Positions 51,544-62,896 of a stretch of DNA of 64,000 bases are shown here, one piece after another. The notes beneath the pieces are model-generated. The model worked only from the letters and a program-made list of their open reading frames with translations. It had not been told where the DNA came from and did not search any database. The stretch lies in the NCBI RefSeq assembly GCF_001557115.1, contig NZ_LSKQ01000074.1, positions 41,007 to 105,006 of the forward strand. The letters are read 5' to 3'. Position 1 is the first letter of the stretch, and each line of letters starts with the position of its first letter. Position numbers and translations under genes: made by a program. This DNA comes from Erythrobacter sp. CCH5-A1 (lineage in GTDB: Bacteria; Pseudomonadota; Alphaproteobacteria; Sphingomonadales; Sphingomonadaceae).

Positions 51544-51820
51544 GGCAAAACCGTTCCGCGCAAAAGCTGCAACCGAGCGGCCCGAAATATGCGCTTTGCG
51601 CAATCAACCTAAAGTCTGAATAGGTCTGCGAGAAATATTCCTTCGCGCGCAGCCCTTGCCAAACCCGCTTCCTGTCGGCATGAGGGCCGCGAAAACGGGC
51701 AATGGCCACCCCGCAGGGGGAAGGCGTGCTCGCTAGACCTGCCCGAGGCGTGTTCCTTTGCATGAGCGATCATGCGACAAGGTTCGCGCCTCTCGGCATC
51801 TGACAGAACGGACTTGATGC

Positions 51821-54800
51821 ATGGGTTACCCTAATGCCCAGGGTCTCTATGACCCCGCCAACGAACATGACGCCTGCGGCGTCGGCATGGTTGCGCATAT
51901 CAAGGGCGAGAAAAGCCATGCGATCATTGCTAGCGCGCTCGAGATTCTCGAGAAGCTCGACCATCGCGGCGCGGTCGGCGCGGACCCGCTTCTGGGCGAC
52001 GGCGCGGGGATTCTGATTCAGATTCCCGATCCGCTGATTCGCCGATGGGCGACAGGCGAAGGACACGATCTCCCTGCGCCGGGCGAATATGCCGTCGGCA
52101 TGTGCTTCCTCCCGCAGGACGCCGCCGCGCGCGACTTCGTCAAGGCGCGGATGGAAGCCTTCACCGCCAAGGAAGGCCAGCGCTTCATTGGCTGGCGGCA
52201 GGTTCCGACCACGCCCGCCGGCCTCGGCGCGGCGGTGATCGCCTCGATGCCGGTGATCGAGATGGCGGTGATCGGCCGCGGGGCGAACTGCGCCGATCAG
52301 GACGCGTTCGAAAGGAAGCTGCTGACAATCCGCAAGCAGGTGCAGAACCCGCTCGCCCAGCTCGCCGAAAAGCACGGCCTGCCCGGCGTGGTCGAAACCT
52401 ACATCCCGTCCTTCTCGACCCGTACGGTCGTCTACAAGGGGCTGCTGCTGGCGACGCAGGTCGGCTCTTTCTATGACGACCTGCGCGACCCGGCCTGCGT
52501 CTCGGCGCTGGGCCTTGTCCACCAGCGTTTCAGCACCAACACCTTCCCCAGCTGGCGGCTCGCGCATCCGTTCCGCTTCATCGCCCACAACGGCGAGATC
52601 AACACGGTGCGCGGCAACGTCAACTGGATGAACGCCCGCCGCCGCACGATGGAAAGCGAGCTGTTGGGGCCCGATCTCGACAAGATGTGGCCGATCATCC
52701 CGCACGGGCAATCGGACACGGCCTGCCTCGACAACGCCCTGGAGCTGCTGATCGCGGGCGGATACAGCCTCGCCCATGCGATGATGATCCTCATCCCCGA
52801 GGCCTGGGCCGGCAACCCGCTGATGACGCCCGAGCGGCGCGCCTTCTACGAATATCACGCCGCGCTGATGGAGCCGTGGGATGGCCCGGCCTCGGTGTGT
52901 TTCACCGACGGCCGCCAGATCGGCGCGACGCTCGACCGCAACGGGCTGCGTCCGGCGCGCTTCTGCGTGACGAAGGACGACATCGTTTGCCTCGCCTCGG
53001 AAAGCGGCGTGCTGCCCTTCGCGGAAGGCGATATCGTCAGGAAGTGGCGCTTGCAGCCCGGCAAGATGCTGCTGATCGATCTGGAGCAAGGCCGCATCAT
53101 CGAGGATGACGAGCTCAAGGCCGATCTCGCGCAGGCCGAGCCCTACGCCGAGTGGCTGCATCAGGCGCAGTACAAGCTCGAGGACATCACCGACGTAGTG
53201 CCCGAACTCGCGGCGATCCCGGCGGAAGAGGGCACGCTGCTCCAGCGCCAGCAGGCCTTCGGCTACACGCAGGAGGACATCACCCGCTTTCTCGAGCCGA
53301 TGGCGGTGGAGGCCGACGACCCGATCGGATCGATGGGCACCGACACGCCGATCGCCGTGCTGTCGGACCGTGCGCGGCTGCTCTACGACTATTTCAAGCA
53401 GAACTTCGCGCAGGTGACGAACCCGCCGATCGACCCGATCCGCGAGGAACTGGTGATGAGCCTCACCAGCATGATCGGCCCGCGCCCGAACCTGCTCGGC
53501 CGCGATGCGGGGACGCACAAGCGTTTGGAAGTGGATCAGCCGATCCTCACCAACGAGGATCTGGCCAAGATCCGCTCGGTCGAGGAGGCCTTGGACGGGG
53601 CCTTCCGCTGCGCCACGATCGACATCACATGGGATGCCAAGAGCGGGGCCGAAGGCCTTGAAATGGCGCTGAAGGAAATGTGCTGGGCGGCGACCGAAGC
53701 GGTGCTGCAGGATCACAACATCCTCGTCCTCAGCGACCGCGGCGCGAGCGAAACCCGCGTGCCGATGCCCGCGCTGCTGGCGACGGCGGCGGTGCACCAC
53801 CACCTCGTGCGGCAGGGCTTGCGCATGAATGCCGGCCTCGTGGTCGAGACCGGCGAGGCGCGCGAGGTGCACCACTTCTGCGTGCTCGCGGGCTACGGCG
53901 CGGAGGCGATCAATCCCTATCTCGCCTTCGAGACGCTCGAGGCTCTGCGCGCCAAGCGGCACCCTGACCTCGCCGCCACCAAGGTGCAGCAAAACTTCAT
54001 CAAGGCGATCGGCAAGGGCATCCGCAAGGTCATGTCCAAGATGGGCATCTCGACCTATCAGTCCTATTGCGGCGCGCAGATTTTCGATGCGGTGGGGCTG
54101 TCGTCGGCCTTCGTCGAGAAGTATTTCACCGGCACCGCCACCACCATCGAAGGCATCGGCCTTGCCGAAGTCGCCGAGGAAGCGCTGCGCCGCCACGGGC
54201 AGGCCTATGGCGACAACCCGCTCTATGACGGGATGCTCGACGTCGGCGGCATCTACCAGTACCGCCTGCGCGGCGAGGAGCACGCCTGGACCCCGCAAAA
54301 CGTCGCCCAGCTACAGCACGCGGTGCGCGGCAATGACCCGAAGAACTACGAGGAATTTGCCAAGTCGATCAACGAGCAGTCCGAGCGGCTGCTGACGATC
54401 CGCGGGCTGCTCGAGTTCAGGAAGGCCGACAAGCCGATCCCGCTCGACGAGGTGGAACCCGCCTCCGAGATCGTGAAGCGTTTCAGCACCGGCGCGATGA
54501 GCCTCGGCTCGATCAGCCACGAGGCGCATTCGACCATGGCGATCGCGATGAACCGCATCGGCGGGCGCTCGAACACGGGTGAGGGCGGGGAGGAGCCGTT
54601 CCGCTTCAAGCCGCTCGCCAACGGGGATTCGATGAGGAGCCGCATCAAGCAGGTCGCCTCGGGCCGCTTCGGCGTCACCACCGAATATCTCGTCAACTCG
54701 GACGACATCCAGATCAAGATGGCGCAGGGCGCAAAGCCCGGCGAGGGCGGGCAGCTGCCCGGGCACAAGGTCGACAAGCGCATCGGCGCGGTGCGGCACT

Positions 54801-56461
54801 CGACGCCGGGTGTGGGCCTGATCAGCCCGCCGCCGCACCACGACATCTACTCGATCGAGGATCTCGCGCAGCTGATCCACGACTTGAAGAACGTGAACCC
54901 GGTCGCGCGCATTTCGGTCAAGCTGGTGTCCGAAGTCGGCGTCGGCACGGTCGCCGCGGGCGTCTCGAAGGCGCGCGCGGACCATGTGACGATTGCGGGC
55001 TACGACGGGGGCACGGGCGCTTCGCCGCTGACCTCGCTGACCCACGCGGGTTCGCCCTGGGAGATCGGCCTGGCCGAGACCCAGCAGACCCTGCTGCTTA
55101 ACGATCTGCGCGCGCGGATCGCAGTGCAGGTCGATGGCGGCCTGCGCACCGGGCGCGATGTCGCCATTGGCGCGCTGCTCGGCGCGGACGAGTTCGGCTT
55201 TGCCACCGCCCCGCTGATCGCGGCCGGCTGCATCATGATGCGGAAGTGCCACCTCAACACCTGCCCCGTCGGCGTTGCCACGCAGGACCCGGTGCTGCGC
55301 GCGCGCTTCACCGGGCAGCCGGAGCACGTGGTCAACTACATGTTCTTCGTCGCCGAGGAACTGCGCCAGATCATGGCCGAGATGGGCTTCCGCACTGTGG
55401 CCGAGATGGTCGGCCGCGTCGACCGGCTCGACACCCGCCGGATGGAGCGCCACTGGAAGGCGCGCGGGATTGATCTTGGCCGCATCCTCCACCAGGTGCC
55501 GCTCAAGGACGGGGCTTCGCTCCGCCAGATCGGCGAGCAGGACCACGGCCTCGACGGCGCGCTCGACAACCGGCTGATCGCCGATTGCCGCACTGCGATC
55601 GACACCAAGCAGCCGGTGCAGCTTGAATATGACGTGCGCAACGTCAACCGCACGGTCGGGGCTATGCTCTCGGGCGAGGTTGCCAAGGCGCACGGGCACG
55701 AGGGCCTGCCGACCGACACGATCCGCATCAACCTCACGGGCGTTGCGGGCCAGAGCTTCGGCGCGTGGCTCGCCCACGGGGTGACGCTCGATCTGGTCGG
55801 CGATGCCAACGACTATGTCGGCAAGGGGCTCTCGGGCGGGCGCATCATCGTGCGCCAGCCGGCCGAGGCCCCGCGCGCGTCCAACGAGAACATCATCGTC
55901 GGCAACACCGTGCTCTACGGCGCGATTGCGGGCGAGGCGTACTTCAACGGCGTCGCGGGCGAACGTTTCGCGGTGAGAAACTCGGGCGCCATCGCGGTGG
56001 TCGAGGGCACCGGGGACCACGGCTGCGAATACATGACCGGCGGCGTGGTGGTGGTGCTGGGCCGGACCGGGCGCAACTTCGCGGCGGGCATGAGCGGCGG
56101 GGTCGCCTATGTCTATGACCCCGAGGGCGCCTTCGAAAAGCTCGTCAACCACGCGCAGGTCGATCTGCTGCCGATTTCGGCCACGCCGGATGCGGAGGAA
56201 GGCACGGGCCGCCCCGCGCAGCGTCCGCGCTCGGTCCACGATTTCGGCATGGGCGACATGCTGCGTCACGATGCCGAGCGGCTGCGCATCCTCGTCGAGC
56301 GCCACCAGCTCCACACCGGCTCCAAGCTGGCGGGCGCGCTGCTGGCCGATTGGGACGCGGCGCTGGGCAAGTTCGTCAAGGTGATGCCGCGCGATTATGC
56401 GGCGGCGCTCAGGAAGCTCGAAGCCGAGCGGCAGGAAGCCGAAAGCGTCGCAGCGGAGTGA
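51821..56461 (+). CDS. gltB: Glutamate synthase large subunit
   Basis: The 1546-residue protein has a short propeptide before the Ntn nucleophile Cys19 ([14 protein letters not shown]) and a glutaminase domain (about 20-430). The central domain follows, then the FMN/TIM-barrel synthase domain ([29 protein letters not shown]) with the [3Fe-4S] Cys cluster ([20 protein letters not shown]) and the C-terminal GXGXG beta-helix. It makes glutamate from glutamine and 2-oxoglutarate with NADPH-derived electrons from GltD. The ATG at 51821 is preceded by ~280 bases without a gene. Confidence 0.97.
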   Translation: MGYPNAQGLYDPANEHDACGVGMVAHIKGEKSHAIIASALEILEKLDHRGAVGADPLLGDGAGILIQIPDPLIRRWATGEGHDLPAPGEYAVGMCFLPQDAAARDFVKARMEAFTAKEGQRFIGWRQVPTTPAGLGAAVIASMPVIEMAVIGRGANCADQDAFERKLLTIRKQVQNPLAQLAEKHGLPGVVETYIPSFSTRTVVYKGLLLATQVGSFYDDLRDPACVSALGLVHQRFSTNTFPSWRLAHPFRFIAHNGEINTVRGNVNWMNARRRTMESELLGPDLDKMWPIIPHGQSDTACLDNALELLIAGGYSLAHAMMILIPEAWAGNPLMTPERRAFYEYHAALMEPWDGPASVCFTDGRQIGATLDRNGLRPARFCVTKDDIVCLASESGVLPFAEGDIVRKWRLQPGKMLLIDLEQGRIIEDDELKADLAQAEPYAEWLHQAQYKLEDITDVVPELAAIPAEEGTLLQRQQAFGYTQEDITRFLEPMAVEADDPIGSMGTDTPIAVLSDRARLLYDYFKQNFAQVTNPPIDPIREELVMSLTSMIGPRPNLLGRDAGTHKRLEVDQPILTNEDLAKIRSVEEALDGAFRCATIDITWDAKSGAEGLEMALKEMCWAATEAVLQDHNILVLSDRGASETRVPMPALLATAAVHHHLVRQGLRMNAGLVVETGEAREVHHFCVLAGYGAEAINPYLAFETLEALRAKRHPDLAATKVQQNFIKAIGKGIRKVMSKMGISTYQSYCGAQIFDAVGLSSAFVEKYFTGTATTIEGIGLAEVAEEALRRHGQAYGDNPLYDGMLDVGGIYQYRLRGEEHAWTPQNVAQLQHAVRGNDPKNYEEFAKSINEQSERLLTIRGLLEFRKADKPIPLDEVEPASEIVKRFSTGAMSLGSISHEAHSTMAIAMNRIGGRSNTGEGGEEPFRFKPLANGDSMRSRIKQVASGRFGVTTEYLVNSDDIQIKMAQGAKPGEGGQLPGHKVDKRIGAVRHSTPGVGLISPPPHHDIYSIEDLAQLIHDLKNVNPVARISVKLVSEVGVGTVAAGVSKARADHVTIAGYDGGTGASPLTSLTHAGSPWEIGLAETQQTLLLNDLRARIAVQVDGGLRTGRDVAIGALLGADEFGFATAPLIAAGCIMMRKCHLNTCPVGVATQDPVLRARFTGQPEHVVNYMFFVAEELRQIMAEMGFRTVAEMVGRVDRLDTRRMERHWKARGIDLGRILHQVPLKDGASLRQIGEQDHGLDGALDNRLIADCRTAIDTKQPVQLEYDVRNVNRTVGAMLSGEVAKAHGHEGLPTDTIRINLTGVAGQSFGAWLAHGVTLDLVGDANDYVGKGLSGGRIIVRQPAEAPRASNENIIVGNTVLYGAIAGEAYFNGVAGERFAVRNSGAIAVVEGTGDHGCEYMTGGVVVVLGRTGRNFAAGMSGGVAYVYDPEGAFEKLVNHAQVDLLPISATPDAEEGTGRPAQRPRSVHDFGMGDMLRHDAERLRILVERHQLHTGSKLAGALLADWDAALGKFVKVMPRDYAAALRKLEAERQEAESVAAE

Positions 56462-56473
56462 TTTGAAATTGTC

Positions 56474-56577
56474 TCGTCATTGCGAGCCGAAGGCGAAGCA
56501 ATCCATGGACTGAGGCCGTGAGTTGAGAGCAACGGTTCATGGATTGCCGCGTCGCCTGCGGCTCCTCGCAATGACGA
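56474..56577. repeat. REP-like palindrome between gltB and gltD
   Basis: TCGTCATTGCGAG (56474-56486) and CTCGCAATGACGA (56565-56577) form perfect 13-base outer arms. Inside, AGCAATCCATG pairs imperfectly with CATGGATTGC. This CATTGCGAG-type palindrome is a familiar multi-copy extragenic element of alphaproteobacteria. It has inserted within the gltBD operon, 12 bases after the gltB stop. Confidence 0.8.
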
Positions 56578-56599
56578 AGTGAAACGAAGGTAACGATAA

Positions 56600-58036
<1,437 letters not shown>

Positions 58037-58410
58037 AGCGCGCGCCTGACGCGCTGCGTAGGGCGTGCGCGAAGTTGTTCCATATTTGGACCGTTGTGAT
58101 CGACCACTTCCCGGCCCGATTTCCGATGGCAAAGGCCTTGGTTTCACGCGGCTTTCCTAGCCTATCCGGCGCATGATGGATAGCTCAACTGACAGCCCAA
58201 AATTGACTAATTGCATAGAATTTGTAGCACATAGCCAGCATCGCACCTCAGACTCGAATGGCTACGCGTTGAAGGCAAACTTTCCGATCCGAGCAGCCGC
58301 ATCGCCACTGATGCCGCCTTCGTATTGCCAGTCATCCGAGTCTTGGCGATGCGGGTTGATGGTGAAACTGGGGAGGCAAATAACGCCTGAGTTCCGGTGA
58401 AAATGACCCT
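58037..58410. other. Gene-poor stretch between gltD and the GTPase operon
   Basis: About 370 bases, visibly more AT-rich than the flanking core genes, with no credible gene. A short frame at 58173-58400 lacks a ribosome site and similarity. It marks the left edge of the accessory block. Confidence 0.5.
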
Positions 58411-59451
58411 CTAGAAACGGCTCCTAAAGGGCCGTTCAGTTCGAAGCGCTTCTAGTGCCTGATGGTGCGCAGAATTGATGTCGTCCTGTTTCAGCGCGCG
58501 GGTTCGATCAACGAACCGCCGGATCACGAATGGAATGATCCGCTGGGCGTTCACGGCATCGATCCGATCGCGATCAAATCGGGTAAAGAACACCCTTTCG
58601 AAGAAGCCGCTTACGAGTGCCTTGCGCACCATCCCGTCCATGTCGCTGCGGATCTGTGGCCAGCGCCTCTGTTGAAGTGGAAGCAGAGAAAAGCTCGCCT
58701 CGGCAAAGGCAACCCAAGCTTTCGCATTCGATCCGCTCGTCGCTGCTAGTTGCCGTGCGGCGCGCGACAGCATTGATGTTTGCATCGCGTTCTTTGCTCG
58801 CGTCCTTGCGGCGACCTCGTCCCGTTTCGCGTTATCGACCAACGCCTTGGTCAGGATATCAACATTCTGTGCGGGGATCGTCAGCGCACCGAGGACCAGC
58901 GGCAACGCTCGGATCGGTATAACGAACCTAGCATTGTAGAAGTGACGCTTAGTTTCCTCGAGTAGTTCCGTTTGGCCTTCAGTCTTAGTGATCGCGATCC
59001 CTAGCGGGATGGCCATATCGTCGCACAAGGCGGCGATCTCCATGTGGGCATCATCGATACGGCCTTGCGGTTCCTGGATGCACATGAGCACGAAGTCGAT
59101 CTGCTCTCGGTGTCGGCGGTGAAACCGCAAATGGAGCAAATCACTGAGGAGCAAAAGGTAAGTCTGGCTAGCTTCTAGAACCTCCATTCCGCGAGAGTCG
59201 TAAAAGGAAAACGGTGCTCCGGGCCTCTCGATCTTCGTCGTGTTTTGCGTAACCGGCGCCCCGATTCCGGCCTTTGCGGCTGCTTCGCCGAGAAGGGTAT
59301 TAATGAGTGTGCTCTTTCCCACGCCTGTGGCACCGCAAACAAGGATTCTGGGTACCTGAGGTCCGCGCGGTTGCAGGAATAACACAATCAGCAATACGAG
59401 AAGTAATACCCCTCCTAGGGTAAGAAAGATCTCAATCAAATCGGGAGACAT
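58411..59451 (-). CDS. Membrane-anchored Era-like GTPase
   Basis: The 346-residue protein has an N-terminal membrane helix (about 7-26, LTLGGVLLLVLLIVLFL) and a GTPase domain. G1 is GATGVGKST (40-48), the Thr of AGIGAPVTQ (about 68) gives G2, G3 is DSRG (85-88) and TKTE (155-158) replaces N/TKxD. The C-terminal ~180 residues are helical without known motifs. It shares its G1-G2 pattern with the neighbouring GTPase, so the two are paralogues. Its ATG overlaps the upstream stop by one base. It is the last gene of the five-gene operon. Confidence 0.82.
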   Translation of the reverse strand: MSPDLIEIFLTLGGVLLLVLLIVLFLQPRGPQVPRILVCGATGVGKSTLINTLLGEAAAKAGIGAPVTQNTTKIERPGAPFSFYDSRGMEVLEASQTYLLLLSDLLHLRFHRRHREQIDFVLMCIQEPQGRIDDAHMEIAALCDDMAIPLGIAITKTEGQTELLEETKRHFYNARFVIPIRALPLVLGALTIPAQNVDILTKALVDNAKRDEVAARTRAKNAMQTSMLSRAARQLAATSGSNAKAWVAFAEASFSLLPLQQRRWPQIRSDMDGMVRKALVSGFFERVFFTRFDRDRIDAVNAQRIIPFVIRRFVDRTRALKQDDINSAHHQALEALRTERPFRSRF

Positions 59452-60578
59452 CAGGCGCGATACCTGTCAGCGTGCCGATCCAGCAAGTCACGCATGCGGT
59501 CGGCCAACGCCTCAGGGTCGGGTAGTGGCTCATCGCGCTGGACGCTGCCTTTGATCGCATCAAGGTAGACGTGCCCGAACATTTTTGTGATCGCGCCTCC
59601 GACAGGCCCCCCGATGGCCGCCGCACCTACCCAACCGGCCCCGGGGAACAGGCGCAACACTTCACCAAGCGCCAGGGTGAACGCGGTCTGACCGCCCATC
59701 TTGGCCAACGCGATCCCGAACAGCCCTGCTACGACATCGCGTCCGCCAAGATCCGATGAGCTAACCCCGAGCGCCGCGTTGATCTGTGCGATGAGGCCCG
59801 CCTGAATCGTCACCAAAGCTGCCGAGTGGCCACCAGAAACCGGGATGAGCGCGCTCGATGCCGCCAATGCTACCGCTGCATCGATTGCGCGGATTGCGGC
59901 CCGCTCTTTCAGATCAAAGCACGCCTTTTGGGCTGCAGTGAAAGCGGATCGTTGAGCTTCGGGGAGCAGTTCTAACGTCCTACGAACCAGCGCGTCGACT
60001 CCATACGGGGATATCTTGTGGCCAGCAATGTCGCGCTCTAGAGCAAGAACAGGGATCACGCCGTTGTTGGGCACTGCCAGGTCCCGGACCCTAGCGAGCA
60101 TCTCCTGCTCGCCGAGAGCTTGGGTCACGACCACAAGAGCAGGCACGCCGCGGTCGCGAAGCATGTCGAGAAAGGAAACTTGGACCGGCTCGATCCGGTG
60201 GGACTGTTCGAGGATACAGGTCCACGCAATGTGCAGCTGATCATTGGGGTCTGTAGACTGGCGCAAGGCGTCGATCTTGTTGCGGACCGCGTCAACTGTC
60301 TCGTCCGCGCCCTTGATTTCGAACCCGCGGGTATCGAAGATCCGGAGCGGGCAGTCGGCGACAGTGTAGTCTTGGATATGCTGGGTCACCGCCGCACCGA
60401 TCCCGGTCTTGGCAAGCTTGCTGCCAAACACCGCATTGATCAGCGTACTTTTCCCGACCCCGGCATTTCCGGATATCAGAACATTGACCTTGCCCATCCT
60501 GACCAAGTTGGCCGCGCGTTCGTTCTCGAAGGCTGCGCGAGCTTCAGCCGCAATTTTTGAGAGTTCCGAAGGATTCAT
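59451..60578 (-). CDS. Era-like GTPase with DUF697-like C-terminus
   Basis: The 375-residue protein has GTPase motifs G1 GNAGVGKST (37-45), TGIGAAVTQ (Thr65, G2) and DTRG (82-85, G3). The G4 position reads TQAL (152-155) and lacks the specificity Lys/Asp. Residues about 225-340 are Gly/Ala-rich hydrophobic helices (AAVALAASSALIPVSGGHSAALVTIQAGL... LFPGAGWVGAAAIGGPVGGAITKMFG), resembling the DUF697 membrane-associated domain. The ATG at 60578 has GGGGAAC upstream, overlapping the previous gene's end. It probably acts at the membrane with its anchored paralogue. Confidence 0.82.
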   Translation of the reverse strand: MNPSELSKIAAEARAAFENERAANLVRMGKVNVLISGNAGVGKSTLINAVFGSKLAKTGIGAAVTQHIQDYTVADCPLRIFDTRGFEIKGADETVDAVRNKIDALRQSTDPNDQLHIAWTCILEQSHRIEPVQVSFLDMLRDRGVPALVVVTQALGEQEMLARVRDLAVPNNGVIPVLALERDIAGHKISPYGVDALVRRTLELLPEAQRSAFTAAQKACFDLKERAAIRAIDAAVALAASSALIPVSGGHSAALVTIQAGLIAQINAALGVSSSDLGGRDVVAGLFGIALAKMGGQTAFTLALGEVLRLFPGAGWVGAAAIGGPVGGAITKMFGHVYLDAIKGSVQRDEPLPDPEALADRMRDLLDRHADRYRA

Positions 60579-60580
60579 GA

Positions 60581-61168
60581 TCAGTTCCCCTTGAAGAAGT
60601 ATAATCTGTTGAGCTTTGGCAGGCGAGGCCCTTCACGCTGTTGGTGCGCATCGGGGGCGGGATCGTGGCGATCGTGGACTGCGAGCCCGGCGAGGTGAGA
60701 TCGTGTGAAACCGACCTGCGCTGTTGGACCCAAGATTGCGACCACATTGCCGCCAGACAACGTGCTGTCCTCGACCGATGCCTTCGCTCGATCCGATGCA
60801 ACCAGGGCAACGCGGTCGGCCGAGTTGTGCAGCGCGCAGCGCTGAAGGATGGTGGTTGAGTCCCCGCCCAGCGCTAAGCCGCCGCCAACATCGCAGTCGA
60901 CCGCATGGAAGACCGCAGCACCGGCCACTGTGAGTCTGCCTTCGACGTTAAGGCCCTCAAGCCGCAGGCGAGCGCGGTCTCCGAGATTGACATCGCCGAT
61001 CAACCGAGTCTGCGAAGTGCCGATGATTACCACACGTCGATTGATCATCATGACGCCGATCGGCAGGGGGCCGGGCGGTAGGTGAATCCTCGTCACACCC
61101 TCGCGCGCTAAGGCATCGAGCAGTAGATGCGCTCCGGTTCGGCCTATCTGGCTGAGGTGAAATTGCAT
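60581..61168 (-). CDS. Small right-handed beta-helix-like protein
   Basis: The 195-residue protein has no signal peptide and contains successive short strand rungs (MINRRVVIIGTSQTRLIGDVNLGDRARLRLEGLNVEGRLTVAGAAVFHAVDCDVGGGLALGG and onward) typical of a right-handed parallel beta-helix. An N-terminal helix and a charged tail (DRHDPAPDAHQQREGPRLPK) flank it. No enzyme motif is evident. A strong AGGAGGA ribosome site precedes the ATG at 61168. It is two bases upstream of the first GTPase gene, so it is a structural part of this operon. It may be a cytoplasmic scaffold or recognition module. Confidence 0.68.
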   Translation of the reverse strand: MQFHLSQIGRTGAHLLLDALAREGVTRIHLPPGPLPIGVMMINRRVVIIGTSQTRLIGDVNLGDRARLRLEGLNVEGRLTVAGAAVFHAVDCDVGGGLALGGDSTTILQRCALHNSADRVALVASDRAKASVEDSTLSGGNVVAILGPTAQVGFTRSHLAGLAVHDRHDPAPDAHQQREGPRLPKLNRLYFFKGN

Positions 61169-61195
61169 GTTGTTTCTTCCTCCTGAGGCCCATCA

Positions 61196-62062
61196 TCACA
61201 TCCATTGGCCGCCATTGGCGCCCATGAACCGACTGCTCCAATTGAGCCCTGCCGGGGAAAGTGCATATCTGAAATCGCCGTTCAGGTAGCCGGCCAGCTC
61301 GCTTGCTTCTGCGGCAGGCGCGATCGCGTCGATCCTCCAGCCACCCGTTTGAGTGCGGGGCCAGAGCAGAAGATCGCGATGACTGAACATCCGGGTCCAG
61401 CTCGGTTCCATGACGATGGCCTCGGCGAGGTCGTCGTGCCGGATAGTGACCTTGCCAATCTTGTTGAACAGCCCGCCGGAAATCTCCACGCGGTTAGCGA
61501 AACCTTGGCGGGTATCCGCAATCACCGTTAGCGCGCACCTCATCTCGGGAATGCAGGCGTGCCATGCGAACCAGCCAATCAGCATCGTCGCCGGAAATTC
61601 GACAAGACCTGCGAGCAAAGGGTGGATCGCCTCCGCTGTCCATCCGCCCAGCACGAGCAGTCCGATCCCGAGGAACAAAGCGGGCAATTGGCGCCTGAAA
61701 CCCGATCGGCGGTGAAAAACCACGATCTGGCCTGCCCCGGGCTGCGGTGATGCTGAGCGGCCGAAGATGAGCAGCAGCGCGCCGATAGCGAACATCGCCG
61801 ACAGGTGGCCCCGCTCTGCAAACGCCAGGAGTTCTGCGCCCGGCATCTGCTGATCGAGCAGGTAATCTGTCAATCGACCGAGCCCGAAGCGAAAGACCCC
61901 GCGCTCGCTTGCGGAGAACGCGGCGAGGGCGTCGATCCCGGCTGCTATCGCAATTGCAAGTCCCGCAAAACCGAGACCGAGGCGGCGTGAAAGCGCCATC
62001 TCACGCTGGATGGGAAACAGCGGCGCGCGCTGTTCAAGGATGTTGGATGCCATCGTATTCAT
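61196..62062 (-). CDS. Four-helix membrane protein with soluble C-terminal domain
   Basis: The 288-residue protein has four hydrophobic helices in its first ~170 residues (LGLGFAGLAIAIAAGIDALAAF; LSAMFAIGALLLIFG; LPALFLGIGLLVLGGW; LVEFPATMLIGWFAWHA). A ~110-residue soluble part follows (IGKVTIRHDDLAEAIVMEPSW, LLLWPRTQTGGWRIDAI), possibly PH-like. The family is not recognised. The ATG at 62062 (MNTMASNI) has AAGGGA upstream; the frame extends to 62131 without support. Second gene of the operon. Confidence 0.7.
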   Translation of the reverse strand: MNTMASNILEQRAPLFPIQREMALSRRLGLGFAGLAIAIAAGIDALAAFSASERGVFRFGLGRLTDYLLDQQMPGAELLAFAERGHLSAMFAIGALLLIFGRSASPQPGAGQIVVFHRRSGFRRQLPALFLGIGLLVLGGWTAEAIHPLLAGLVEFPATMLIGWFAWHACIPEMRCALTVIADTRQGFANRVEISGGLFNKIGKVTIRHDDLAEAIVMEPSWTRMFSHRDLLLWPRTQTGGWRIDAIAPAAEASELAGYLNGDFRYALSPAGLNWSSRFMGANGGQWM

Positions 62063-62136
62063 TGCTTCGTCCCTTGAGATAAGGTTCGCTCGTGCGGCCG
62101 GAGGAAAAGGCCCTCCGGGGCTGGTCACCAAACAGA

Positions 62137-62424
62137 TCAGAAATCTCCGCCGCCGGTGTCGCCACCGCCGCTGTCTCCGCCGCCGCTGTCTCCGCCGCCG
62201 TTGTTATCGAACGCACCGAGGTTTTCAGGCAGGTCGCACATGTCTGCGAAGCCGCTGCTTACTTGATGATCGATCGCCTCGCTGACGACGGCCGCAAAGG
62301 CAGGGTTGGCCGAGACGCTGAGGGCGCCCGCACCATAGATGTCGCCCATGATGTCGCCGGCGACATTACTGTACGACGCGCATTGCGCGACAGCTCCGTC
62401 ATACCAATCGGGTTTTTCTACCAT
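62137..62424 (-). CDS. Small protein with Gly-Asp repeat tail
   Basis: The 95-residue protein has no signal peptide. Its N-terminal ~73 residues are mixed (MVEKPDWYDGAVAQCASYSN..., Cys15 and Cys63), and its C-terminus is four GGGD units ending in GGGDF. The tail may be a flexible linker or a metal or partner-binding segment. The ATG at 62424 has GGAG nine bases upstream; a GTG at 62451 is less likely. It is the first gene of the operon containing the membrane protein, beta-helix protein and two GTPases. No known family. Confidence 0.65.
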   Translation of the reverse strand: MVEKPDWYDGAVAQCASYSNVAGDIMGDIYGAGALSVSANPAFAAVVSEAIDHQVSSGFADMCDLPENLGAFDNNGGGDSGGGDSGGGDTGGGDF

Positions 62425-62617
62425 TTCGTTTTGCTCCGTACTGACATGCACATTTTGCCAGAAAGCAGTGCTATTTCGAGTGCCGCCAACTTACGCCGAC
62501 TTACGTGGAGCGCAGGAACGCGGCTGTGCCGCTGTGAAATCCAATGAAAGGTTCACAGGTCTTAATCCGTGTCACTCACGTGCCGACCGCACGTTCTAGG
62601 GCGGCCGGAGGACCGAT

Positions 62618-62896
62618 ATGCAACGAATTGACAGCAACCACGCCCGTCGCCGGATCAAGCAGCGCGGCGTTCGTGAACCCGTACTCGCCGCCCTACTCGA
62701 ATGCGCTGATCGAGAGATCGACGTTGGTGGGGGCTGCGTGGCAGTGAGCTTATCGCGAGAGGCCCGGCAATCTTTGCCCTCCGGCATTGCAGAACGGACC
62801 CGCCATCTCGTTGCGGTTATCCATGGTAGCAGGCTGGTCACAGTGCTCCACGCAAGCGGGCAGCGCGGCGCCCGGTACGGGAGGCAGCCGCGATGA
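62618..62896 (+). CDS. DUF4258-like small protein before traG
   Basis: The 92-residue protein has NHARRRIKQRGVREPVLAALLECADREIDVGGGCVAVSLSRE and HLVAVIHGSRLVTVLHA, the His/Arg-rich layout of DUF4258-type (RelE-superfamily-like) small proteins often found in conjugation modules. A GGAGGACC ribosome site precedes the ATG at 62618. Its stop overlaps the ATG of the coupling-protein gene (ATGA). Toxin activity is possible but unsupported. Confidence 0.7.
   Translation: MQRIDSNHARRRIKQRGVREPVLAALLECADREIDVGGGCVAVSLSREARQSLPSGIAERTRHLVAVIHGSRLVTVLHASGQRGARYGRQPR

Noticed and set aside
51770..54298. 842-residue minus-strand frame
   Set aside because: Antisense to gltB, whose motifs are complete. 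The frame has no start signal and no domain; the same applies to 54311-56314.
58173..58400. 75-residue frame after gltD
   Set aside because: No ribosome site, AT-rich unlike neighbours, no similarity.
62180..62215. CRISPR-like short repeats
   Set aside because: The repeated triplet pattern is coding sequence for the Gly-Asp tail; no spacers of constant length.
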